From assembly GCF_039545795.1 (NCBI RefSeq), contig NZ_CP154260.1, forward strand, positions 563,001 to 627,000: a stretch of DNA of 64,000 bases. The letters are read 5' to 3'. Shown here piece by piece: positions 8,704-18,027 of the stretch. This DNA comes from Chitinophaga niabensis. Lineage in GTDB: Bacteria; Bacteroidota; Bacteroidia; Chitinophagales; Chitinophagaceae. Within the stretch, counting starts at the first letter, position 1. The number at the start of each line of letters is the position of its first letter. The translations under genes were made by a program, and so were the position numbers. Under the pieces are notes generated by a model. That model saw only the letters and a program-made list of their open reading frames with translations, made no database searches and was not told where the DNA came from.

Positions 8704-9924
8704 ATGCATGCAATGAACCTCATACGGATCGCATTAAAAGCACTGCAGCGTAATAAGCTGCGGGCATTCCTCACCATGCTGGGTATCATCATTGGGGTGG
8801 CCGCCGTGATTGCCATGGTAGCTATTGGTGAGGGTTCCAGGCAAAGTATTCAGTCGCAGTTGAGCAGTATGGGATCCAATATGATCACTATCCTGCCCAG
8901 CAGTAATGTAAGCGGTGGTGTAAGGATAGAAGGAACCAGCTTTCAAAGTCTTACTATTGAAGATGTAAAAGCCATACAACGGGATGCGGAATATGTGAGT
9001 GAAGTATCGCCGGTATCTTCTACAAGAGGGCAGGCTATTTATGGTGCATTGAACTGGCCTACCAGTCTGCAGGGGGTAGCACCTTCCTATTTTGATATCC
9101 GCAAGCTGGTGGTACAGGATGGCGTGAGTTTTACGGATGCTGATGTAGTCAGCTCGGCTAAAGTATGTGTATTGGGGCAAACGGTGATCAGCAATCTGTT
9201 CCCCAGTGGTGAAAGCCCTGTAGGCAAGGTGATCCGCCTCAACTCAATTCCCCTGCAGGTAATAGGTACATTGGCACCCAAGGGGCAAAGTTCCTTCGGG
9301 CAGGATCAGGATGATATTATTCTCACACCATATACAACCGTACAGAAAAGAATACTCGCCACTACCTACTTTCAGAGTATCTATGCTTCTGCTATCAATG
9401 AGAATTCCTCTGTACCGGCTACAAATGAGATCACTGCCATCCTTCGGGAAACACACCGGCTGCGGCCAGCGGATGAAAATAACTTCCAGGTAAGAACAAT
9501 GGAGGAACTGATCAAAACACTTGGTTCCACCAGTAGTTTGTTAACTGTGCTGCTCACTGCTATTGCAGGGATCTCCCTGGTGATAGGAGGGATCGGTATC
9601 ATGAATATCATGTATGTTTCTGTAACGGAACGAACGAAGGAAATAGGCTTGCGTATGTCCATCGGGGCAAGGGGAGTAGATATACTACTACAGTTCCTGG
9701 TAGAAGCTATCATTATCAGCATCACCGGTGGTATTATTGGGGTATTATTGGGTATCACTGCAGCACAGGTGATCACGCTCACATTAGGATGGCCTACGCT
9801 GGTGTCTGAATCCTCCATTGTATTATCCTTTATGGTGTGTGCGCTGACTGGGGTGTTTTTTGGATATTATCCTGCACAGGCCGCTTCCCGGCTGGATCCT
9901 ATTGAGGCTTTGCGGTATGAATAG
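8704..9924 (+). CDS. MacB-type ABC transporter permease
   Basis: 406 residues: an N-terminal membrane helix (FLTMLGIIIGVAAVIAMVAIG), the MacB periplasmic domain (roughly residues 45-265), then three C-terminal helices, the first holding GGIGIMNIMYVSVTERTKEIG, the FtsX signature. Unlike E. coli MacB, the ATPase is a separate gene. Together with the preceding adaptor and ATPase it makes a tripartite efflux or lipoprotein-handling pump. The start at 8704 is an ATG with a second ATG four codons later; either is possible. Confidence 0.9.
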   Translation: MHAMNLIRIALKALQRNKLRAFLTMLGIIIGVAAVIAMVAIGEGSRQSIQSQLSSMGSNMITILPSSNVSGGVRIEGTSFQSLTIEDVKAIQRDAEYVSEVSPVSSTRGQAIYGALNWPTSLQGVAPSYFDIRKLVVQDGVSFTDADVVSSAKVCVLGQTVISNLFPSGESPVGKVIRLNSIPLQVIGTLAPKGQSSFGQDQDDIILTPYTTVQKRILATTYFQSIYASAINENSSVPATNEITAILRETHRLRPADENNFQVRTMEELIKTLGSTSSLLTVLLTAIAGISLVIGGIGIMNIMYVSVTERTKEIGLRMSIGARGVDILLQFLVEAIIISITGGIIGVLLGITAAQVITLTLGWPTLVSESSIVLSFMVCALTGVFFGYYPAQAASRLDPIEALRYE

Positions 9925-9966
9925 TTAAAATCAGCAGGTTCCATAAATCTTTTGTACTTTTCTCGG

Positions 9967-12918
9967 ATGAAACGCATCTTCCCGTTGCTATGTTTTATCC
10001 TGCTATGCCACAGCGTGTCTGCTTTTGAGATTCCCTCATGGCTACGCTATCCCGCTATTTCACCAGATGGGAAGACCATTGTTTTTACATACCGGGGAGA
10101 TCTTTATAAGGTGCCCGCAGCAGGGGGATCTGCTACCCAACTCACTACAGATAAGACTTATGAATTCATGCCGGTGTGGAGCACGGATGGACAGTCTATA
10201 GCTTTTGCAAGTGACAGGAACGGTAACTTTGATATATACATTATCCCTACCACAGGAGGAGCACCTAAACGCCTCACCTGGCATTCTGTGGATGAATACC
10301 CTTATGATATAAAGAACGGCAAAGTGATCTTCGGTGCAGTAAGGCTCGATGATCCCGATAACCGTCAATTCCCTTCAGATGCTTTGCAGGAACTATATGA
10401 AGTGCCGGCAAATGGAGGCCCTGTCACGCAATTACTTACTACACCGGCTGAAGATGCAAAGGTGAGTCCGGCAGGCCGTTATATCATCTACCACGACAGA
10501 AAAGGCCGGGAAAACATCTGGCGGAAACACCAGGTATCTTCCATTGCACGGGATATCTGGTTGTACGACAACCAGACAGGCACACATAAAAAGATCACTT
10601 CTTTTGAAGGAGAAGATCGAAATCCCGTATGGGCGGGTGAAAAGAATATTTATTATCTGAGTGAGAGAGGAGGCAGCTTTAATGTATTCACTACTGATAT
10701 GGGAAATAACATACAGCAGGTGACCTTCTTCAAAGAACATCCTGTCCGCTTCCTCAGCATATCGCAGGATGCCACACTTTGTTTTGGTTATGACGGTGAT
10801 ATATATCTGCAGGCTAAGAACAAAAAGCCTGTTAAGGTAGCCATTGATATAGTAGCACCTGCAAAACATACAGATGAAATAAATGTGCCACTCAGGGATA
10901 TAACAGAACTGGCTATACCTTCCGGTAAAGAACTGGCTTTTACTGCGCGAGGTTATATTTTCACCGGTAGTACATCGGGTAAAACATGGAAGCGTTCTGT
11001 TTATGCAGGTAACCAGGTAACAGGCATCAGCTTTTCCCCGGATGGGAAAGATCTGTTGTTTGCCAGTTTTATGGAGGGCAAATGGAGGATCACTTCTTCG
11101 TCTGCAGTGATAGCCAGTGAGCATGATTGTTACCAGCCGGTATATTCCCCGGATGGAAAGGAGATTGCTTTTATTGAAGACAGAACAACGCTGAAGATCT
11201 ACAATATAGCATCGGGGAAATTCCGCACTATCCTTGGCCCTGATCAACTCACCAGCCGGAAGGAACATGATCAGTATTTTGAATGGAGCCCCGACGGCAA
11301 CTGGCTGCTGGTGAAATTCAATGAACCGGGAGCCGGAAATGATGAAGTAGGTATGATCAGCACATCGGGAAAAGGAAAACTGATCAATCTCACGCAAAGC
11401 GGATACAGCGATACGGAACCGCACTGGGCGATGAATGGGAAAATGATCGTTTGGTTCACAGACCGGAATGGTTTACATAGCTATGCAAATAGCAGTACCC
11501 GCCAGAATGATGTGTATGCTTTGGAACTACCCGCAAATAAGAAGATAAGGCTAACAAATTATCCATCCCTGCTGGCCGGTGCATTGGTAAGTGGTAACGG
11601 GGAAATGCTGTATTACCTGGCTAAACAGGGAAAGAATTATGACCTCTGGTCCTGCAACCTCCGTACAAAAGAAACGAAAATGCTGCTGTCGCTGAATATA
11701 GAGGAAACAGTCATGCAATGGGATAAAGAGAAGAAATTGATCTATATGCTGGCAGATGGAAAGATACTAAAAGTAGATCCCCTTGCCGGAAAGAAAGAGG
11801 AGATAGTATTCACAGGCACCTTTCCTGTAAATGTAAGAGAAGAAAGAAAAGAGATGTTTGATTACATCTGGAACAAAACTAAAAAGACCTTCTATACTGC
11901 CGGCATGCATGGTGTAAATTGGGATGCACTGAAAGTAAGCTATGGAAAATTCCTTCCTTTCATCGATAATAATTATGACATGGCTGAAATGCTCAATGAG
12001 TTGTTAGGTGAATTAAATGTAAGCCATACTGGAGCTACCTATCGCCCTGACAGAAAGGACGGGGATATCACAGCTTCTTTGGGCGTATTCTATCAGGGCA
12101 CAACCATCAAGGAGATCATGAAGGGCGGCCCGCTGGAAGGTTTAGTGAAACCCGGTGAGGTGATAGAAGCAATAGATGGAGAAAAAAACCAACCAGACAA
12201 AGACTTTGCAGCCTACCTTAACCGCAAAGCCGGGAAAGAGATCGTACTTACCGTATCAGGGAGGCAGATCAAAGTAAAGCCCATCAATCCGGCAGCAGAA
12301 TTTGATCTTGTATATGAACGGTGGGTGAAACGTAATGAGGAAGAAGTGAGTAAACTCAGCCATGGCACATTGGGATACGTGCATCTCTATCGTATGAATG
12401 ATAATGCTTACCGTCAGACCTATGAAGAAGTACTGGGCAAATATCCCGGCAGGAAAGGCATTGTGGTGGATACGCGCTTCAACAGGGGTGGGGACCTGGC
12501 ATCGGAACTGATCATGTTCCTCGGTGGTAAAAAGGTAAGGGATAACACCACAGACCATTTCCTGGTGAACAGCGAGCCTTCTTTCAGGTGGGCGAAACCT
12601 TCCATCGTACTGGCCTGCGAAGCGAATTACAGCGATGGCCAATGTTTTGCACATGATTACCAGGTATTGAAAATGGGCAAACTGGTAGGCATGCCTGTTC
12701 CCGGAAGCTGTACCTGGATGACGGGGCAAACGATGATGGACAATACCATGCACTTCAGTGTACCCACTGTAGGAGTAAAAGACCTGCAGGGAAGATATCT
12801 TGAAAATGTAAGTACACAACCGGACGTTGAGGTGATGAATGAATTTGATAAAGTGGCCAAAGGAGAGGACCAGCAACTGCAGGCAGCCATCCGGGAACTG
12901 ATAAAAGATCTGAAGTGA
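9967..12918 (+). CDS. Tricorn-like S41 protease with beta-propeller N-domain
   Basis: 983 residues from the ATG at 9967; a TTG at 9952 is possible, but the ATG gives a clean signal peptide (cleavage near SVSA). Residues about 25-330 contain repeated PD40/WD40-like blades (AISPDGKTIVF, WSTDGQSIAFASDRNG), and further blades follow to about residue 600. The C-terminal third is S41: a helical segment, a PDZ-like domain near 700-780, DTRFNRGGDL (835-844) and YSDGQ with the probable nucleophile Ser889. Tricorn-type proteases degrade peptides to short fragments; here the enzyme is exported. Its TGA overlaps the GTG of the following sigma gene, so the two are translationally coupled, and the context suggests a role in processing peptide substrates for the locus downstream. 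Confidence 0.87.
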   Translation: MKRIFPLLCFILLCHSVSAFEIPSWLRYPAISPDGKTIVFTYRGDLYKVPAAGGSATQLTTDKTYEFMPVWSTDGQSIAFASDRNGNFDIYIIPTTGGAPKRLTWHSVDEYPYDIKNGKVIFGAVRLDDPDNRQFPSDALQELYEVPANGGPVTQLLTTPAEDAKVSPAGRYIIYHDRKGRENIWRKHQVSSIARDIWLYDNQTGTHKKITSFEGEDRNPVWAGEKNIYYLSERGGSFNVFTTDMGNNIQQVTFFKEHPVRFLSISQDATLCFGYDGDIYLQAKNKKPVKVAIDIVAPAKHTDEINVPLRDITELAIPSGKELAFTARGYIFTGSTSGKTWKRSVYAGNQVTGISFSPDGKDLLFASFMEGKWRITSSSAVIASEHDCYQPVYSPDGKEIAFIEDRTTLKIYNIASGKFRTILGPDQLTSRKEHDQYFEWSPDGNWLLVKFNEPGAGNDEVGMISTSGKGKLINLTQSGYSDTEPHWAMNGKMIVWFTDRNGLHSYANSSTRQNDVYALELPANKKIRLTNYPSLLAGALVSGNGEMLYYLAKQGKNYDLWSCNLRTKETKMLLSLNIEETVMQWDKEKKLIYMLADGKILKVDPLAGKKEEIVFTGTFPVNVREERKEMFDYIWNKTKKTFYTAGMHGVNWDALKVSYGKFLPFIDNNYDMAEMLNELLGELNVSHTGATYRPDRKDGDITASLGVFYQGTTIKEIMKGGPLEGLVKPGEVIEAIDGEKNQPDKDFAAYLNRKAGKEIVLTVSGRQIKVKPINPAAEFDLVYERWVKRNEEEVSKLSHGTLGYVHLYRMNDNAYRQTYEEVLGKYPGRKGIVVDTRFNRGGDLASELIMFLGGKKVRDNTTDHFLVNSEPSFRWAKPSIVLACEANYSDGQCFAHDYQVLKMGKLVGMPVPGSCTWMTGQTMMDNTMHFSVPTVGVKDLQGRYLENVSTQPDVEVMNEFDKVAKGEDQQLQAAIRELIKDLK

Positions 12919-13466
12919 CAGGGGAAGAAAACAATAGCGCTTATTGGGAAGGCATCAGGAAAGGAAATAAACAATCCTTTTTTGATCTCTATAACAATAC
13001 CTATTTCCACCTGGTGCGGTTTGGGTTGAAAGTCACGGCCAATGATGAATTGGTGAAAGATACGGTTACGCAGCTCTTTCTGCAGCTCTGGGAAAAGCGG
13101 CACAGGCTAAATGAAGTAACGCAGGTAAGGGCTTACCTGTTCACCTCCCTGCGCAGGATGCTGATAGATCAGCTGGAATACCATGCAAAGATAGACACGG
13201 CTATTGAGCGGATGGCTCAGCAGGAGGTAACAACAGAACTGCCCTATGAAGAGATAATTGTACGTGTGCAGCAGGATGAAGAGTTGAAACGCAAACTGTA
13301 TCATGCCCTGCAGCAGTTAACTCCCCGCCAGAAAGAATTGATCGGGCTGATGTTTTTTGAAGGATATTCTTATCAGCAGATCGCAGAGCATACTTCTCAA
13401 AGTGTAAAAACGGTATATAATACCATCTATAATGCCATCCACCTGCTCCGGCAGCTCCTCAAATAA
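12915..13466 (+). CDS. ECF RNA polymerase sigma factor
   Basis: 183 residues starting at a GTG that overlaps the protease stop codon (GTGA). Sigma region 2 spans about residues 20-85 (FFDLYNNTYFHLVRFG, QLFLQLWEKR, VRAYLFTSLRRMLID) and region 4 about 125-180 (LTPRQKELIGLMFFEGYSYQQIAEHTSQSVKTV cut here into its helix-turn-helix QQIAEH...KTVYNTI). Followed after 65 bases by a FecR anti-sigma factor and an STN-bearing SusC, so it most likely activates the SusC/SusD operon when the transporter binds ligand. Confidence 0.92.
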   Translation: MTGEENNSAYWEGIRKGNKQSFFDLYNNTYFHLVRFGLKVTANDELVKDTVTQLFLQLWEKRHRLNEVTQVRAYLFTSLRRMLIDQLEYHAKIDTAIERMAQQEVTTELPYEEIIVRVQQDEELKRKLYHALQQLTPRQKELIGLMFFEGYSYQQIAEHTSQSVKTVYNTIYNAIHLLRQLLK

Positions 13467-13494
13467 AAAATTTAAATTTTCTTTGGGTAAAACG

Positions 13495-13524
13495 CACCTT
13501 TCTGCCGTCAGTAGTAGAAAGGTG
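13495..13524 (+). promoter_or_regulatory. Hairpin just before the FecR start codon
   Basis: CACCTTTCT (13495-13503) and AGAAAGGTG (13516-13524) form a perfect 9-bp stem with a 12-base loop, ending seven bases before the FecR ATG. An AT-rich stretch (13467-13490) precedes it. Its place suggests control of anti-sigma translation or part of an auto-regulated promoter; neither can be told from sequence alone. Confidence 0.5.
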
Positions 13525-13531
13525 TATGTAG

Positions 13532-14572
13532 ATGGACCAAAATTACCGTAACGCAGAGGATTTCCTCTGTGATGAATCCTTTCAACGTTATTGCCTGGGT
13601 ACAGACCCATCTGCCACTGCACAGTGGGAGGAATGGATGGAAGCGCATCCGGAAGCCGCTGCGGATATAGCAGAAGCCAAAAAGATCTTTGCTATCCTGA
13701 ATGCCAACCAGGGAAACCTGCAGGAGCAGGCTGCCCAGCTGCAGGATGGGATGGACCGTTCTATCTTACTGAAAGAAGCATTGGAAGAAACACCTAGACG
13801 CAAATTCCGCTACATCTCCATCGCCGCCGCTTTTGTGGTATTACTCAGCCTTCCGCTGATCTGGAAATACACCACTGATAAAGATAAGATGCCCGCACTG
13901 GCCGCAACCATCCAGTCCGGCACCGAACCCAGGAAAACACTGGTGCTTTCAGATGGTTCCGTACTGACCATGAGGAACAACAGTACCGTCTCTCTCTCAG
14001 AAGGATTTGGAAAAAGCAACCGGATTCTCACCCTTTCCGGTGAAGCCTTTTTTGATGTAAAACCAGATCCTGCACATCCCTTCATCGTACATACAAAAGA
14101 CGTTAGTATAGAAGTATTAGGCACCGTATTCAACGTGAGCGCCTATCCGGAGAACGTATATACAGAAACAGCCCTTTTCAGGGGAAAGGTATCCGTTACC
14201 TCTAAAACAAACCCGGAGCACAAAACCATCCTTACACCAAATCAAAAACTCGTAGTCTATGCCGGTAAGGCAAAAGATACTGCTGCATTAAAAGTACGCT
14301 CCCTGGCGGTAGACCCCCAGGACCATAAAGCAAAGGAAATTGCATGGGTAAGAAGCAGGCTGAAGATCCAGGATGAATCATTAGAGCAGATCGCCATCCG
14401 TTTGCAGAAATGGTATGGCATACAGATCGTTATCACAGACGAAGCCGTGAAGCAATACAGCTATTCGGGCACTTTTGAAAGTGAAACAGTGATCAAAGCA
14501 TTGGAAGCACTACAGTTATCTTATCCCTTCAGTTTTCAGATGGAGCAGAGCAGGATCGTAATCAGTAAATAA
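13532..14572 (+). CDS. FecR-family anti-sigma factor
   Basis: 346 residues: a cytoplasmic N-terminal anti-sigma segment (1-90), one membrane helix at about 94-111, a periplasmic FecR domain at about 122-220 (LSDGSVLTMRNNSTV, GEAFFDVKPDPAHPFIVHT, VLGTVFNVSAY) and a C-terminal DUF4974/STN-like domain (from about 270). In the known FecI-FecR-FecA scheme it holds the sigma factor until the STN domain of the loaded transporter signals from the outer membrane. Directly between the sigma gene and the matching STN-SusC. Confidence 0.92.
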   Translation: MDQNYRNAEDFLCDESFQRYCLGTDPSATAQWEEWMEAHPEAAADIAEAKKIFAILNANQGNLQEQAAQLQDGMDRSILLKEALEETPRRKFRYISIAAAFVVLLSLPLIWKYTTDKDKMPALAATIQSGTEPRKTLVLSDGSVLTMRNNSTVSLSEGFGKSNRILTLSGEAFFDVKPDPAHPFIVHTKDVSIEVLGTVFNVSAYPENVYTETALFRGKVSVTSKTNPEHKTILTPNQKLVVYAGKAKDTAALKVRSLAVDPQDHKAKEIAWVRSRLKIQDESLEQIAIRLQKWYGIQIVITDEAVKQYSYSGTFESETVIKALEALQLSYPFSFQMEQSRIVISK

Positions 14573-14581
14573 AAATAAAGT

Positions 14582-14603
14582 GGGAAGTGTTGGCGCACTT
14601 CCC
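14582..14603 (+). terminator. Hairpin between FecR and SusC
   Basis: GGGAAGTG (14582-14589) and CACTTCCC (14596-14603) pair around TTGGCG, ten bases after the FecR stop. No T-run follows; it may be a weak terminator or processing site separating regulator from transporter expression. Confidence 0.45.
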
Positions 14604-14655
14604 GGCGGTTAGTTAAAAGAATTAGGGTATTCATTCACTAAACCATAACAAAGTT

Positions 14656-17600
14656 ATGAGAAAAAATGTGTTGGAGCCGGGTTTTATATGCCCGTTTCCA
14701 TCTAAACGCGCGCTAATATTAGCTATGAAACTAATTACGCTACTGCTTCTTTTAGGCCTGCAGGTTTATGCCGTGAACGGTGCAGGGCAGGATAAGATCA
14801 GCTTGGACCTGCGGAAAAGCAGCATCCGGCAGATCCTGAACGAGGTGGAAAAACAAACGGACTACCGTTTTGTATACCACACAGGCACTTTGCCGGATAA
14901 CCAGCGGGTGAGTATTTCTGTACAGAATGCCAACCTGGCCCAGGTACTTTCCCGCGCTTTTGCAGGACTGGGATTGGGTTATGTGGTGAAGGAAGATAAC
15001 CTGGTGGTGATCATGCCTTCCAACAAAAATGCCCCGGTAGATAAAGTAGTGAAAGGGCGCGTAACAGGTTCTTCTAATGAAGCCCTGCCGGGCGTAACCA
15101 TCCAGGTGACCGGAACCGCTACCGGCACCGTAACAGATGCGACTGGCCGCTTTGCAGTAGCTGTGCCGGATGGCGCTAAAACACTGGACTTCTCTCTCCT
15201 GGGCTTCATTGCCCAGCAGGTAACGATAGGTGACCGGGAAGAGATCAATGTAGTACTGCAACCTTCTACCACCAGTCTTGGTGAAGTAGTGGTAACAGGT
15301 TACACCGGTTATAACAGAAGTAAATCTGTTTCTGCTGCCACTACTATCGGTGGTGATAAGATCAATGATGTCCCTTCCGCCACTTTTGAACAGGCCCTGC
15401 AGGGCCGCGTTCCCGGTTTACAGGTAAACGCTGTATCCGGTCAGCCGGGTACCAGTGCTAAAGTTACTTTGCGTGGTGTGGGTACCATTGCCGGTAATAC
15501 CTCTGTATTGTATGTGATGGATGGTGTGCCTATTGAAGCAGGTACTTTTCAGTCTATTAACCCCGGAGATATTGAATCTGTAACCGTGTTGAAAGATGCT
15601 TCTGCAAAAGCACTGTATGGTTCAAGAGGTTCCAATGGCGTGATCGTGATCACTACCAAAAAAGGGAAGTCAGGAAAAGTAGCCGTGGAATACAGGTCAC
15701 AATATGGAGTTTCTACATTAACCACTCCCCGTTTCGATATGATGAACTCCGCACAGCGGAAAGAATTTGAAGAGGGCATTGGTGTGGAAACCGGCGCGGA
15801 AGCGGGTCCTTTCTGGATCTATTCCAAACTGAACCCGGATTATGCAGGTAAATCTCCTGCTGAAAAAGCTGAAGCAGACCGTATTGTAGATAGTCTTCTC
15901 CACCTGGATACAGACTGGAGAGACCTGTTCATGCGCAACGGCCGTTATATGGAACAACAGGTTAGCGCCAGCGGCGGTAATGAAAATATCCGCTTTTACT
16001 CCTCCCTCAATTACTTTGATCAGCAGGGATTGGTAAGAGTATCAGACCTTAAACGTTACACACTAAAAAACAATCTGGACTTCACGGCAGGTAAATTAAC
16101 TGCCAACTTAAACGTGAACGCAGGGTATTCAAAGGGTAATCTCATTCAGAACGAAGGTGGTTCAGGGGCTAATAACCCTTTATCTGCCGTGTACTATGCG
16201 TTGCCCTATGAATACCCTTTTGCGCCTGATGGCAAATTGGTTACCACAGGCGATGGTTCCAATTATCCGGTGCTGGACTTAAGGGAAGGAAGTGATTCCT
16301 ATGAAAGGATGCTGAACACTACCAGGAAACAGAACCAACTGAAACTGATTGTGAGCACTTCGCTCAGTTATGAGATCGTAAAAGGACTCGTGGCTAAAAC
16401 AAGATTGGGTATCGATTACCGCGATCAGGTGAATGAAGAATGGATCAACCCGGATTCTTATGCAGGCCGCAGGGTATCTAACGGAAGACTTGGTAGTTAT
16501 AATGAAGGTTCTGTAAAGAATTCTTCCCTGATCTCCACTTCCGGGCTTACTTATAATACTACATTCAATTCAAAACATGAACTGGAGGTCTCCGGTTATT
16601 TTGAATACCTGCAGAACAGGTACAGCACTTTCGGTTTTACCGGTTACGGATTAGATCCGAGATTACCTGAAACACCTGCTGGTGTGGGAGACCCGGGAAC
16701 ATATACGCCGCTGCTTACCGGGGGCAAGTCTAAGAATGCTACCGCTTCTTACATCGGTTTGCTGCGTTACACCTACAACAATAAGTATACCTTCAACGGA
16801 AGTTACAGAAGGGATGGTTCTTCCATGGTGCCGCCCACTAACAGGTGGCATGGTTTCTATTCTGCAGGGGTAGCCTGGGAAGCTAAGCGCGAACAGTTCC
16901 TGGAAGATGTCAGCTTTATTGCTACACTGCGTTTCAGGGCCAGCTATGGTACCACTGCCAGCCAGTTTGGTAGCGACTTTGCTTACCTGGCCACTTTTGC
17001 CAGGGCTTCTTATGGAGGTAATGCCGCTATTGTTCCCAGCCAGCCCGGTAACCCTGAGTATGATTGGGAATATGCAAAAGAGTTCAACGCAGGTTTCGAT
17101 ATCGGGCTCACAAAAAGCAACCGCATCCGCCTGACGATGGAGTATTACAACAGGATCACCAGTAACCTGTTCATAGATCAGCGATTGTCTTTCACTGCCG
17201 GTGTACCGGATGAAACATTACCGATCAGTTCCGGTAAAATGAGGAACAGGGGCGTGGAGATAGATCTGCAGGGAGATATCGTACGAAAGAACGACCTAAC
17301 CTGGACGGTGGGTGTGAACATGGCTTACAACAAAAACAAAGTGCTGGACCTGGGTGGTGCGGAAGAATTTGAAAATGGTTATACCGGTATCATCCGTGTG
17401 GGCCTTCCTTTTGGCGCACACTATGCACCTAAATGGGCAGGCGTGAATCCTGCTAACGGAGATCCGCAGTATTATACAGCAACAGGAGAGATCACCACAG
17501 ACTACAATGCAGCTACCATGAGTGTAGCAGAATTTGGTACCTACATTCCTGAAATAACCGGTGGTTTCAATACTTCCCTCACCTGGAAGAACTTTTATGC

Positions 17601-18018
17601 CAATGCTTTACTGAGCTTTAATGCAAGAGTGATGCGGTATAATAATGAGGATTATTTTAATGAGAATCCCAGCTTCATCACCAGTAATCAATCCACCCGC
17701 TTGTTGTACAACCGCTGGAAGAAACCAGGTGATAATGCTATCCTGCCTCGCATAGATGCAGATCGTAATTACACTTCCAGGGATATACAGGATGCTTCTT
17801 TCCTGCGCTTAAGGAATGCAAACATCGGGTACAATCTTCCGAAGAGTGCATTGGGTAACATGAAATACATAAAAGGATTACAGATCTATGTACAGGGGCA
17901 AAACCTTTTCACCTGGACAAAATGGAGAGGTTTCGATCCTGAAAATGGTAACGAATATGCCCGTTTCAGTTATCCTGCTCCGAGAACTTACGTGGTTGGT
18001 TTAAATGTTAACTTTTAA
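14656..18018 (+). CDS. SusC/RagA TonB-linked outer-membrane transporter with STN domain
   Basis: 1120 residues. A long n-region and signal helix (about residues 22-42, MKLITLLLLLGLQVYAVNG) precede an STN signalling domain (about 48-118), a CarboxypepD_reg-like domain (about 130-205), a TonB-box-like EVVVTGYTG, the plug (RVPGLQVNAVSGQPGT, LRGVGTI, VLYVMDGVPIE, GSRGSNGVIVITTKKG) and a beta-barrel ending in aromatic VVGLNVNF. The STN domain marks it as the sensor partner of the FecR/sigma pair upstream. RagA-type members import peptides; the two peptidases downstream suggest the cargo here is peptide, not sugar (inference). Confidence 0.94.
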   Translation: MRKNVLEPGFICPFPSKRALILAMKLITLLLLLGLQVYAVNGAGQDKISLDLRKSSIRQILNEVEKQTDYRFVYHTGTLPDNQRVSISVQNANLAQVLSRAFAGLGLGYVVKEDNLVVIMPSNKNAPVDKVVKGRVTGSSNEALPGVTIQVTGTATGTVTDATGRFAVAVPDGAKTLDFSLLGFIAQQVTIGDREEINVVLQPSTTSLGEVVVTGYTGYNRSKSVSAATTIGGDKINDVPSATFEQALQGRVPGLQVNAVSGQPGTSAKVTLRGVGTIAGNTSVLYVMDGVPIEAGTFQSINPGDIESVTVLKDASAKALYGSRGSNGVIVITTKKGKSGKVAVEYRSQYGVSTLTTPRFDMMNSAQRKEFEEGIGVETGAEAGPFWIYSKLNPDYAGKSPAEKAEADRIVDSLLHLDTDWRDLFMRNGRYMEQQVSASGGNENIRFYSSLNYFDQQGLVRVSDLKRYTLKNNLDFTAGKLTANLNVNAGYSKGNLIQNEGGSGANNPLSAVYYALPYEYPFAPDGKLVTTGDGSNYPVLDLREGSDSYERMLNTTRKQNQLKLIVSTSLSYEIVKGLVAKTRLGIDYRDQVNEEWINPDSYAGRRVSNGRLGSYNEGSVKNSSLISTSGLTYNTTFNSKHELEVSGYFEYLQNRYSTFGFTGYGLDPRLPETPAGVGDPGTYTPLLTGGKSKNATASYIGLLRYTYNNKYTFNGSYRRDGSSMVPPTNRWHGFYSAGVAWEAKREQFLEDVSFIATLRFRASYGTTASQFGSDFAYLATFARASYGGNAAIVPSQPGNPEYDWEYAKEFNAGFDIGLTKSNRIRLTMEYYNRITSNLFIDQRLSFTAGVPDETLPISSGKMRNRGVEIDLQGDIVRKNDLTWTVGVNMAYNKNKVLDLGGAEEFENGYTGIIRVGLPFGAHYAPKWAGVNPANGDPQYYTATGEITTDYNAATMSVAEFGTYIPEITGGFNTSLTWKNFYANALLSFNARVMRYNNEDYFNENPSFITSNQSTRLLYNRWKKPGDNAILPRIDADRNYTSRDIQDASFLRLRNANIGYNLPKSALGNMKYIKGLQIYVQGQNLFTWTKWRGFDPENGNEYARFSYPAPRTYVVGLNVNF

Positions 18019-18027
18019 TCCTTCATT

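Noticed and set aside
10432..11424. A 330-codon open frame on the minus strand inside the tricorn-like protease
   Set aside because: It is antisense to a well-supported gene and its composition (Cys, His, Arg and Ile rich) is that of a shadow frame.
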